NCBI RefSeq assembly: GCF_000160035.2 | Contig: NZ_KI535372.1 | Span: 1 to 41,043, forward strand | Direction of reading: 5' to 3' | DNA from: Catonella morbi ATCC 51271 | GTDB lineage: Bacteria; Bacillota; Clostridia; Lachnospirales; Lachnospiraceae | Length of the DNA: 41,043 nucleotides | Shown here: in pieces, positions 34,257 to 41,043 of the stretch | Layout of the letters: each line of letters opens with the position of its first letter | Numbering within the stretch: position 1 is the stretch's first letter | Position numbers and translations under genes: made by a program | Notes under the pieces: generated by a model | The model's input: the letters and a program-made list of their open reading frames with translations, nothing else | Database searches by the model: none | Told to the model about the DNA's origin: nothing

Positions 34257-35096
34257 TCAAAATTCTACTTCATCGGGATTGTGGGCGTGGCCGCCTATAT
34301 AAGGCAGAGCCTCAAGCAAACTCAGGTCTTCTTCTTCAAGTTTTATAAATCTCAGATTTTCCTTCATTTTCTTAGGCGAAACAGTTTTGGGAAGTATAAT
34401 TATACCTTTTTCTCTTAAAAATGAAAGGCAAATCACTGAAACCGTTGTTTCATATTTTTCTGCTGTTTTAAGCAGAGTTTCATTGTCAAGCAAGGCTCCT
34501 GTACCTAAAGGGCTGTAGGCTTCGGTTACTATGTCGTTAGCCTTATTATATCTCACTACCTCTTCCTGCATATAGCCTACATGAAGTTCAATCTGATTTA
34601 CCATGGGTAAAATCCCGGCTGTTACCTTTAATTCTTCTATATGATGAGGCAGAAAATTGCTGACACCTATGGCTTTTACCCTTCCGCTTTCATAGAGTTC
34701 TTGAAATGCCCTCCAGGTTTCCCTGTTTACCTCTGAAGGATTTTTATATTTCTTGGAATTTGCCGGCCAATGTATCAGATAGAGGTCTATGTAGTCTAAA
34801 TCAAGATTGCGCACAGACTTTTCAAATCCCTTAAAAGCCTTGTTATAATTGCGGTTTGTATTCCAAAGCTTGCTTGTTATAAAAATATCAGACCTGTCTT
34901 TTATTATTCCTTCACGCAGTGCCGCCTTTACACCAAGCCCTACGCTTCTTTCATTGCCATAGGCTCCTGCTGTATCTATATGCCTGTATCCTGCTTTTAT
35001 CGCCTCAAATACAGCTTCTTCACATACTTCTCCGTAGGGTATATTCCACGTTCCGAAACCAATATCAGGTATATCTCTTCCGTTTCTAAGTATCAT
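34257..35096 (-). CDS. aldo/keto reductase
   Basis: A 279-residue AKR with intact catalytic tetrad: Asp41, Tyr46, Lys76 and His109 (DTAGAYGNE, TSKLWN, YLIHWP). It reduces aldehydes or ketones with NADPH in the cytosol; substrate unknown. Its ATG lies one base after the stop of the M42 peptidase and has no own ribosome site, so it is translated by coupling. It is the last gene of the four-gene operon. Confidence 0.92.
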   Translation of the reverse strand: MILRNGRDIPDIGFGTWNIPYGEVCEEAVFEAIKAGYRHIDTAGAYGNERSVGLGVKAALREGIIKDRSDIFITSKLWNTNRNYNKAFKGFEKSVRNLDLDYIDLYLIHWPANSKKYKNPSEVNRETWRAFQELYESGRVKAIGVSNFLPHHIEELKVTAGILPMVNQIELHVGYMQEEVVRYNKANDIVTEAYSPLGTGALLDNETLLKTAEKYETTVSVICLSFLREKGIIILPKTVSPKKMKENLRFIKLEEEDLSLLEALPYIGGHAHNPDEVEF

Positions 35097-35097
35097 A

Positions 35098-36132
35098 TCA
35101 TTCTGTTATATAGCTAAGAATAAGTGCGTAAGTATTGTTCATGCCGTCTATGTGGGAACGCTCATAGCCATGTGTGGCTCTTGTACCCGGCCCGACACAG
35201 GCATGTCTAATATCATGTCCTGCCACTATGGAAGTATCTCCGTCAGAACCATAGTGCGGAGTAAAAATATCAAGCACATAGTCTACCCCCGCCTTTTTAG
35301 CAGCTTCTATAAGTTCATCATTAAATTCATAATGATATGGGAAACGGGAATCCTTGCAGAATATACTTACTTTTCTCTCATCCGTAGTCTGCTCAGGGCC
35401 TACACAGGCTATGTCCACACCAAGCACATCAACTACATCCTTAGGTATCCAGGAAGTTCCATGACCTATTTCCTCATAGGCGGCAAAATACATATATACC
35501 TTGCGGTTCAGCTTAAGCCCTTCTTCCTTTACAGCCTTCATTATTTCTATAAGAATGGCTACCTGTGCCTTATCATCTATGAAACGGGATTTTATATAGC
35601 CGTTTGAATACATATACCTTGGCTCTAAAGCAATCATATCACCCACCTGTACTCCGAGTGCCTCAGTCTCCTTGTCTGTCCTTACATCCTCATCAAGTAC
35701 AACTACTACGTTATCTTCGTAATTAGGGGCTATTTCAAAATATTTATCGGGAGTTACATGTACGGAAGCCCTATCCCTCTGCACTGCTCCGGTTATTATC
35801 TTACCGTCTCTTGTATGCAGCCTTATATTCTCTCCGAGTGCCGACTCAGCGTGAAGTCCGCCAACCTTACAGACCATAAGAGTTCCGTCCTTATTTATAT
35901 GGCGTACCATAAGCCCTATATCATCCAAATGAGCGGTAATTACAAGCGGTTCTCCCTCTCCGCCGAGACAGGCCAAAACTCCGCCCTTCCTTGTCTCAAT
36001 ACATTCATATCCTAAATCTTTAATTTTTTTCACCATATAATTATGGATTTCCCTGAACTGTCCGGTAGTTGAATCTATTGCGAGCAAGTCCCGGAATTCT
36101 TTTAAAAATGCTTTTTCATTCATCTTCTTCAT
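35098..36132 (-). CDS. M42 family aminopeptidase
   Basis: A 344-residue M42 metallopeptidase (glutamyl/deblocking aminopeptidase type), normally a tetrahedral dodecamer degrading peptides in the cytosol. Zinc ligands and catalytic residues lie in TAHLDDIG (near 61), SRFIDDKAQ (near 184), YEEIGHG (near 214) and ERSHIDG near the end. GGGAGA precedes the ATG. It is 13 bases after the Rrf2 gene. Confidence 0.9.
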   Translation of the reverse strand: MKKMNEKAFLKEFRDLLAIDSTTGQFREIHNYMVKKIKDLGYECIETRKGGVLACLGGEGEPLVITAHLDDIGLMVRHINKDGTLMVCKVGGLHAESALGENIRLHTRDGKIITGAVQRDRASVHVTPDKYFEIAPNYEDNVVVVLDEDVRTDKETEALGVQVGDMIALEPRYMYSNGYIKSRFIDDKAQVAILIEIMKAVKEEGLKLNRKVYMYFAAYEEIGHGTSWIPKDVVDVLGVDIACVGPEQTTDERKVSIFCKDSRFPYHYEFNDELIEAAKKAGVDYVLDIFTPHYGSDGDTSIVAGHDIRHACVGPGTRATHGYERSHIDGMNNTYALILSYITE

Positions 36133-36145
36133 AAAAATTATCTCC

Positions 36146-36580
36146 CTAAATCACATAATTTCCATTTTCAGCACTGCTTCTATCCAGTATATCCTGTACG
36201 GTAATGCTATCAAGATACTCATTAACCACCTTGTATAAACCTTTCCATACAAAAAGTGTCTGACAACAATCCTTCCTTTCACAATAGTTAACTTCGGTTT
36301 CAAGGCAGCTGACAGGCGCCACACTTCCTTCTGTAGTTCTTAAAATATCTCCGACCGTATATTCAGATGGTTCTTTTGAAAGCTTATATCCGCCTCTGTT
36401 TCCCCTGTTGGTTGTAAGCAGGCCCGCCCCATTTAAAACTGGAACTATCTGTTCCAGATATTTCTTTGAAACATTCTGTCTCTTAGCAATATCTTTAAGT
36501 GCTATGAAGCCGCTCTCTTTATGTTCTGCCAGGTCTACCATCAGCCTTAGCGCATATCTTCCCTTAGTTGAAATTTTCAT
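36146..36580 (-). CDS. Rrf2 family transcriptional regulator
   Basis: A 144-residue Rrf2/IscR/CymR-type regulator: winged-helix start MKISTKGRYALRLMVDLA, recognition segment VSKKYLEQIV, and wing RGNRGGYKL. A cysteine group SCLETEVNYCERKDCC (about 91-106) could bind a [2Fe-2S] cluster as in IscR. It may sense cluster or cysteine status and control the peptidase/reductase operon in which it sits. Its start overlaps the acetyltransferase stop by four bases. Confidence 0.9.
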   Translation of the reverse strand: MKISTKGRYALRLMVDLAEHKESGFIALKDIAKRQNVSKKYLEQIVPVLNGAGLLTTNRGNRGGYKLSKEPSEYTVGDILRTTEGSVAPVSCLETEVNYCERKDCCQTLFVWKGLYKVVNEYLDSITVQDILDRSSAENGNYVI

Positions 36581-37215
36581 ATCAAACCATCCACTTCCTC
36601 TGTTAATCTTATTATGTATTTCTTCTTATCCTTAAATGAAGGAAGAATTTCCTTGTATATATTCAAAAATTCCGCTTTCAGCTCTGACCTGGACAGCCTG
36701 GCATTGATTGGCAGAAACAAAATATTATACTCTTCATCCGAAAATTCCGGTATAATATCCGTTATATAAGCTCCCAGCTTTCTGTAAAACTCAAGTTCTC
36801 TCTGCCTCTTATCCAATACCTTCGCTGACATATCTCCAACCCCTGCCAGCTCTATAAAAATCCCAAGTACTTTACTTTCGTCATCTGCTGTTTCTTCTTC
36901 AAAAATATGCATTTCTGTCAGCATTTCAAAAAATATCTCAGGGTAATTATACCCCCTGTATTTCTTTAATACCACAAAATAATCTAACAGCATTACCCTT
37001 TTTTCCGCATCATTTATAAATAATCCGAAGCAAAGTAAATGTCTTTTATCATCATAAAGCCCATAACAGCTGCAGAGGTTTCTTGCAATTAACCATCTTA
37101 CGGCTGCCTCTGATATAAGAAAGCTTTCATCATTTCCGCTAAAAAATTTTGTCAGAAACCTTTTATATAATGATAAAATTTCTTTTTTAGTCAATTCCTT
37201 TAAAATAAAATTCAA
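36577..37215 (-). CDS. GNAT-like acetyltransferase
   Basis: A 212-residue protein with a GNAT-type core: VMLLDYFVVLKKYRGYNYPEIFF (about 72-94, where the acetyl-CoA loop is expected) and a later strand VLGIFIELAG near 119. The usual R/Q-x-x-G-x-G/A loop is replaced by KKYRGYNY. The start is TTG, favoured by GAGGAG seven bases upstream. It heads the operon with the Rrf2 regulator. Confidence 0.6.
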   Translation of the reverse strand: MNFILKELTKKEILSLYKRFLTKFFSGNDESFLISEAAVRWLIARNLCSCYGLYDDKRHLLCFGLFINDAEKRVMLLDYFVVLKKYRGYNYPEIFFEMLTEMHIFEEETADDESKVLGIFIELAGVGDMSAKVLDKRQRELEFYRKLGAYITDIIPEFSDEEYNILFLPINARLSRSELKAEFLNIYKEILPSFKDKKKYIIRLTEEVDGLI

Positions 37216-37258
37216 CTCAGCGCTCCTCTTAGGGACAAAATTTATCCCTCATTGTGGT

Positions 37259-37996
37259 CTACTTATAATGAAAACCTGTTATCAGATATCCATTCTTTGT
37301 ACTGTTTACTACTATGTTAGGCTCGGATAAGCCCAGTAAAAATCCGTCACTGTAGGCATTGGTGACAAATAAATTGGTTCTTGATACCGAATTTACAAGT
37401 CTTTTTGTAAATACCTCACTCTTCTTAATAGATATGAAATCCTGTACACTTCCTATCCTTCTTTCCTTCCCTGTATCAAAAACCAGCGGATACTCACAAA
37501 GTCTTGCAAGCGTACTCTGATCCTTACTTTCTATAGTTAAGATTATTGCTCCTGCTGCTGCAAGGGCAGATTTATCAAGATTCGGAAGTTTTTCCGAATC
37601 AGTTATCTTCTTGATTTTAACTTTTTTAGATGAGTTCCCGTTAAACTCACCTTCATACTCAACTCTTACCGCTGCTCCTGTAGCTATTCCTTCTTTTGCT
37701 CCGGTGATATCAATATCTTTATTCAAGCCGAATTTCACTGTTGTGCCCATATCGCTCTGCAAAATCATAGATTTCTCTGAAGCATCTATAATTATTCCAT
37801 ACATAACCCCATTGCTGCTCATAGGAGGTATTTCCACACTAATTGCCCCCGAACTCGCTGAATCTGTCCGGCTTTGTTCTTTTGATTCACTTCCGGAAGC
37901 AGTATCGGACTTCTTTCCGCAAGCAGACACTACAACTGTAGAAGCAACAATTGCCACAAAAATCATTATAACCTTAATAAGTTTTATATTCGACAA
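37259..37996 (-). CDS. lipoprotein of unknown function
   Basis: A 245-residue secreted lipoprotein: hydrophobic signal to residue 25 and lipobox VVSAC with Cys26, then a Ser/Asp-rich linker and two small beta domains (about 60-125 and 140-245). The start is TTG, preceded by GGAGGG. No recognised family. Promoter TTGTAA (38088-38093)/TATGAT (38065-38070) drives it. Confidence 0.75.
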   Translation of the reverse strand: MSNIKLIKVIMIFVAIVASTVVVSACGKKSDTASGSESKEQSRTDSASSGAISVEIPPMSSNGVMYGIIIDASEKSMILQSDMGTTVKFGLNKDIDITGAKEGIATGAAVRVEYEGEFNGNSSKKVKIKKITDSEKLPNLDKSALAAAGAIILTIESKDQSTLARLCEYPLVFDTGKERRIGSVQDFISIKKSEVFTKRLVNSVSRTNLFVTNAYSDGFLLGLSEPNIVVNSTKNGYLITGFHYK

Positions 37997-38064
37997 ATTT
38001 CCCTCCGATTAATTAAGCTGTTCATCATACAAACCGCTCCGGTACAAATAAATTTAATACCTAT

Positions 38065-38093
38065 ATCATACTATGTTTAAAATATTTTTACAA
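38065..38093 (-). promoter_or_regulatory. promoter of the lipoprotein gene
   Basis: TTGTAA (38088-38093), 17-base spacer, TATGAT (38065-38070), oriented toward the gene starting at 37996. Confidence 0.55.
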
Positions 38094-38097
38094 GTAA

Positions 38098-38129
38098 AAA
38101 GTCCATCCCAATGTAAGCGAATGGACTTT
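38098..38129 (-). terminator. terminator of the chemotaxis receptor gene
   Basis: AAAGTCCAT (38098-38106) and ATGGACTTT (38121-38129) form a perfect nine-pair stem followed on the minus strand by a T run. The truncated receptor copy has a closely related one at 40571-40600. Confidence 0.8.
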
Positions 38130-38141
38130 ATAAATCTAATA

Positions 38142-40277
38142 TTACAACCTGAACTTAGATACCTCATTCTGCAGATCCATAGCGATTTGTGCAAGATTAT
38201 CACTTGCATGTGATATATCTTCTATAGTTTTAGTCTGAGTTTCTACACTGGCTGCTGCCTCTTCTGTTGAAGCGGCATTTTCTTCAGCAACTGCTGAAAT
38301 ATTTTCAATTATACGGATTACATTACTGTTTTCAGCTTCCATAGTTTTAGAAGCTTCATTTATTGTTGTTACAATGGTCTTTGAATTCTCAACAGCCCTT
38401 GATATCTCATCAAACTTTTCACTGGTTTCGTCAACCTTTTCACTCTGTGAAATAACCATCTTGCTTGAATCTTCCATCATACTTACGGCTGACTCAGCCT
38501 TAACCTTCAGCTCATCAATTACTGCTCTGATTTCTGCTGTAAAGCCCGCACTCTGCTCTGCAAGTTTTCTTATCTCATCTGCTACTACCGCAAATCCCTT
38601 GCCTGCTTCACCTGCTCTTGCTGCCTCAATAGCTGCATTAAGAGCAAGAAGGTTAGTCTGGTCAGAAATTGACTGAATCATTTCCGATGCACTTGAAATC
38701 TTCTCTGTAGCCTGGCTGGTTTCATCTATAACCCTGCTTACCTTCCCTGAGATTTCCCTATTCTCATCAGTAATCTTAACAAGTTCTTTAAGGGTTGCAT
38801 TACCGTCATTCTTGCATTTATCAATTATATCTGTTGCCTCAGCAAGTTCTTTGATGGTTTCAATCATTTCCATAATATATCTGCCTGAATTCTCCGCTGA
38901 AACAGCTGCATTCTGAGTATCCTGTGCCTGACTTGTAGCACACTCAGCTATATTTTCTACAGCTCCGGCTACATCTGAAGCCATGTCGGCAGTAGACTGT
39001 GCTGTTGATGTAAGCTCTTCTGCAGTCGCCGCAGTTGTCTGTGCATGAGCATTAATCTCTTTTATAATCTCAACAAGGTTTTTATTCAGCTCGCCCATAG
39101 CGCGCATTGTCATACCTACCCTGTCATTTACCTTTAGATATCCTCTGCTATATACAATTTCAGCTTCCTTGCTTATATCAAGATCATAGTCCGCAAACTT
39201 CTTAATAGCTATTGAAAGTAATTCCAAAGGCTTTGATACCATCTTATCAAGAATAATAAACGTTACACCTGCAATAATAATGATGGCAAATAAACTCACA
39301 ACTATATTTATTACAACACCGTTCGCAGCATCTTTTACAAAATATGCTTTGGTTGCAATTGCCTCAACTGCCCAGTAACTGTCTGTTCCATCTATTTTTA
39401 CAGGAACATATATCATTCTTGATTCTTTACCTGTAAGCTGAGAAACTCCGTCTACTATAACCTCTTCATTTCTGCTTGTAGTAGCAAGATATTCTTTTAC
39501 CTTAGGGTTTTCATCGACTACATTCCTCATCACCCTGGATTTTTCTATTGAATGTGCTGCAATAACTCCTGTATCAGTAAGCAATACAGTAAAATCATGC
39601 TCATTATTCTCAGGCGAATCCCCTGCCATCTTATCTGATATATCATCAATACCTACATCAGCATTAATAGCACCTACTACCTTCCCATCAACCATTATAG
39701 GCATAGCATAGGTCACTACCAGTTCCCCTGAGGATGACTCTAAAGGTGGCAGTAAACTAACCTTTCCTGTCTTGACAGGCTCTGTATACCATTCTTTTCC
39801 TATATGGTAGTCCGATGTCTTAACACTCAGACTTCCTTTCTTTCCGTAGACATACGCCACCATGGCTCCTGTTTTATTCTCGGAAGTTACAAACGAAGCA
39901 TCTTTTCCGTCAAACCCGTTTGGTTCAAAGTATATTCCCAAACCTGATAATTCAGGGTTGGTAAGATAAATACTTTTAACTATATCGATAAGTGATGCTC
40001 TGCTCATTTCAGTTTCACCGTCAGCAGCTATAGCCGCTTCAGCAACAGCCACAAGCGAAGCCCCTGTTTCATAAGCCTTTTTAAATCTTCCCTCAACTCC
40101 TCTTGCCAGACTTTTTAATTTCTTTCTTTCATATTTTTCATGATTTTTGACAGCAAGATTGTATGAAGTAGTTGAGTCATACACTGATTTACATCCTAGA
40201 ATAACAAGTAAAAGAATGGAAATGATTATTCCCACCTTTATACCTACACTTCCGACTTTCTCCTTATTTTGTTTCAT
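38142..40277 (-). CDS. methyl-accepting chemotaxis protein with Cache sensor
   Basis: A 711-residue transmembrane chemoreceptor: helix 1 (about 12-28), an extracytoplasmic dCache-type sensor to about 305, helix 2 (about 325-350), HAMP, then the MCP signalling hairpin with the tip [20 protein letters not shown] (about 545-565), ending in VSKFRL. It should feed CheA/CheW when amino acids or other small ligands bind. No che genes are in the window. Promoter has an extended -10 TGATATAAT upstream (near 40450). Confidence 0.92.
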   Translation of the reverse strand: MKQNKEKVGSVGIKVGIIISILLLVILGCKSVYDSTTSYNLAVKNHEKYERKKLKSLARGVEGRFKKAYETGASLVAVAEAAIAADGETEMSRASLIDIVKSIYLTNPELSGLGIYFEPNGFDGKDASFVTSENKTGAMVAYVYGKKGSLSVKTSDYHIGKEWYTEPVKTGKVSLLPPLESSSGELVVTYAMPIMVDGKVVGAINADVGIDDISDKMAGDSPENNEHDFTVLLTDTGVIAAHSIEKSRVMRNVVDENPKVKEYLATTSRNEEVIVDGVSQLTGKESRMIYVPVKIDGTDSYWAVEAIATKAYFVKDAANGVVINIVVSLFAIIIIAGVTFIILDKMVSKPLELLSIAIKKFADYDLDISKEAEIVYSRGYLKVNDRVGMTMRAMGELNKNLVEIIKEINAHAQTTAATAEELTSTAQSTADMASDVAGAVENIAECATSQAQDTQNAAVSAENSGRYIMEMIETIKELAEATDIIDKCKNDGNATLKELVKITDENREISGKVSRVIDETSQATEKISSASEMIQSISDQTNLLALNAAIEAARAGEAGKGFAVVADEIRKLAEQSAGFTAEIRAVIDELKVKAESAVSMMEDSSKMVISQSEKVDETSEKFDEISRAVENSKTIVTTINEASKTMEAENSNVIRIIENISAVAEENAASTEEAAASVETQTKTIEDISHASDNLAQIAMDLQNEVSKFRL

Positions 40278-40570
40278 CCTTGAAATAAAGCCTCCTTTTA
40301 AATAAAAATAAATCCCTCCATACTATTTCATCCTGTCGCAAATTTCAGATTAATACGGCATATTAAGTCAAATATCTGTCAAACATTGTCTTTTAAATGA
40401 TGATGTTTTAGATGATTTGGCAATTAAATAATATATCAGAATTTTCAGTCATCATTATATCATTACAAATCGTAAAAATCTAGTCTTTTTTTACAAATTT
40501 TGTATTTTGTTACAATTTTGTTACAACTTTCTATTGTTAATTTTAAGAATATGTAAATCTCTCGGATAAA
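40278..40570. other. intergenic region before the chemotaxis receptor
   Basis: AT-rich control region of the receptor at 38142-40277. It carries an extended -10 on the minus strand (TGATATAAT near 40450-40458) and a tandem TTGTAACAAAA repeat near 40501-40524. No ORF seen. Confidence 0.45.
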
Positions 40571-40600
40571 AAATCCACCCCTATACAAGCGGATGGATTT
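40571..40600 (-). terminator. terminator of the truncated receptor copy
   Basis: AAATCCACCC and GGATGGATTT form a stem with one G-T pair, followed on the minus strand by a T run. The loop GCTTGTATAG resembles that of the intact receptor's terminator. Confidence 0.75.
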
Positions 40601-40632
40601 GATTGGCAGGTAATCAGAATTTAATTTTAGTT

Positions 40633-40788
40633 TTATAATGTAAACTTAGATACCTCATTTTGAAGTTCCATTGCTATATCTGCAAGGTTTTCACTGGCTT
40701 TTGATATATCTTCAATAGCCTGTGTCTGGCTTTCCACACTTGATGCCGCCTCTTCGGTTGTAGCTGCGTTTTCCTGGGCTATAGCCCG
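40633..40788 (-). pseudogene. C-terminal tail of a second chemotaxis receptor
   Basis: The last 52 codons of an MCP paralogue: AIAQENAATTEEAASSVESQ followed by IEDISKASENLADIAMELQN and VSKFTL match the end of the receptor encoded at 38142 with few changes. Similarity stops near 40786 at the sequence GGGCTATAGCCC, where the IS element begins. The upstream sensor and hairpin parts are missing from the window. Confidence 0.85.
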
Positions 40789-40835
40789 GGAGTTCAACAG
40801 TTAATGCCTTGTAATATATAGCTCAAAATCATCAA

Positions 40836-40860
40836 GTCCATTGAAAAATGGGCTTTTTTT
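40836..40860 (+). terminator. IS-internal terminator
   Basis: GTCCATT (40836-40842) pairs with AATGGGC (40847-40853) with one G-T pair, followed by seven T residues. Positioned upstream of the transposase, it would block read-through into it. Confidence 0.6.
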
Positions 40861-40905
40861 AATATATTTCTTTGTCAAATTAAAATAATATATTTGTTGT
40901 AACTG

Positions 40906-40934
40906 TTGTATTTTATTAAAAAGTGTGATATAAT
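40906..40934 (+). promoter_or_regulatory. transposase promoter
   Basis: TTGTAT (40906-40911), 17 bases, then TATAAT (40929-40934) with an upstream TG. The predicted start is at or within a base or two of the ATG at 40941, so the message may be leaderless. Confidence 0.5.
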
Positions 40935-40940
40935 ATTTCT

Positions 40941-41043
40941 ATGAAATTAGGATATAACACAAAAGCCATTGATCCAACTTACTATGTTCAGATGGGAATC
41001 AGAAATGGCAATAAAACCACAACTAAAAATATTGAGAAAATTG
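40941..41043 (+). CDS. IS1634-like transposase, N-terminal fragment
   Basis: The 34 visible codons begin MKLGYNTKAIDPTYYVQMGI and continue with RNGNKTTTKNIEKI. They resemble the opening of IS1634/IS4-type DDE transposases. No ribosome binding site precedes the ATG. The gene continues past the window edge, so intactness is unknown. Confidence 0.6.
   Translation, partial: MKLGYNTKAIDPTYYVQMGIRNGNKTTTKNIEKI

Larger units (their letters stand above)
40787..41043 (+). mobile_element. IS1634-like insertion element (partial, runs off the end)
   Basis: The receptor tail is interrupted at about 40786 and transposase-type sequence follows. The exact end is unclear. It includes a T-tailed hairpin (40836-40860) that would shield the element from outside transcription, and a transposase start at 40941. 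Confidence 0.65.

Noticed and set aside
40330-40400. Sigma-28 promoter for the chemotaxis receptor
   Set aside because: A GCCGTATT resembles the -10, but no TAAA-type -35 lies at the needed distance.

Overview
The window is AT-rich DNA (about mid-30s percent GC by eye). It looks like a low-GC Clostridia chromosome, most likely Lachnospiraceae. The clues are strong GGAGG ribosome sites with frequent TTG starts, a Bce-type peptide-antibiotic module, DUF975 and Rrf2 proteins, and exported Gly/Asn/Ser-rich proteins without a sortase signal. Genus cannot be fixed from the sequence; oral genera such as Lachnoanaerobaculum or Catonella are possible. No tRNA or complete rRNA gene lies inside the window.

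Layout. 1-330: promoter and structured leader of an rRNA operon that leaves the window leftwards. 504-2005: a CPDC glutaredoxin-like protein and a CapA-type metallophosphatase. 2399-5266: a large exported transglutaminase-like surface protein. 5355-7725: an NTF2-fold immunity-like protein, a membrane-anchored GDPD phosphodiesterase and a PQQ-propeller-like protein. 7804-9423: azlCD amino-acid export genes with a coupled 42-codon ORF, and a DUF523 protein. 9825-11984: small AT-rich genes plus the severed tail of a large serine recombinase. 12095-15032: two DUF4143 AAA ATPases, each with a repeat-marked promoter. 15219-15824: a graveyard of gene ends (RlmD tail, AbiH-like tail, prolyl-tRNA-editing head). 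15975-20593: a complete Bce-type two-component/ABC module. 20626-20762: a probable structured RNA. 20771-26200: seven consecutive small or medium genes that look like orphan polymorphic-toxin immunity proteins (DUF6138, DUF6630, Imm26-like, others), followed by a ketopantoate-reductase-like gene. 27152-27356: a palindromic MITE with target duplication. 27389-32335: a YjjG-like HAD phosphatase and a 1336-residue surface protein with hemoglobin-interacting-type repeats. 32721-34203: DUF975 membrane protein and a spermidine-synthase-fold methyltransferase. 34257-37215: an acetyltransferase / Rrf2 / M42 peptidase / aldo-keto reductase operon. 37259-40277: a lipoprotein and a chemotaxis receptor. 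40633-41043: the tail of a second chemotaxis receptor cut off by an IS1634-like element that runs off the right end.

How the genes work together. The window combines cell-surface functions (transglutaminase protein, heme-type surface protein, chemotaxis receptor, Bce antibiotic sensing and detoxification) with a mosaic accessory zone (9.8-27.4 kb) shaped by recombination. That zone holds remnants of at least five genes, a repeat family present three times, and an immunity-type gene cluster with no toxin gene in view.

Most notable are the immunity-like cluster, the structured RNA directly downstream of a promoter before the Bce response regulator, the MITE family whose end supplies the -35 box of the presumed rRNA promoter, and two matched TAATGA-N9-TCATTA operators in front of the heme-type surface gene.
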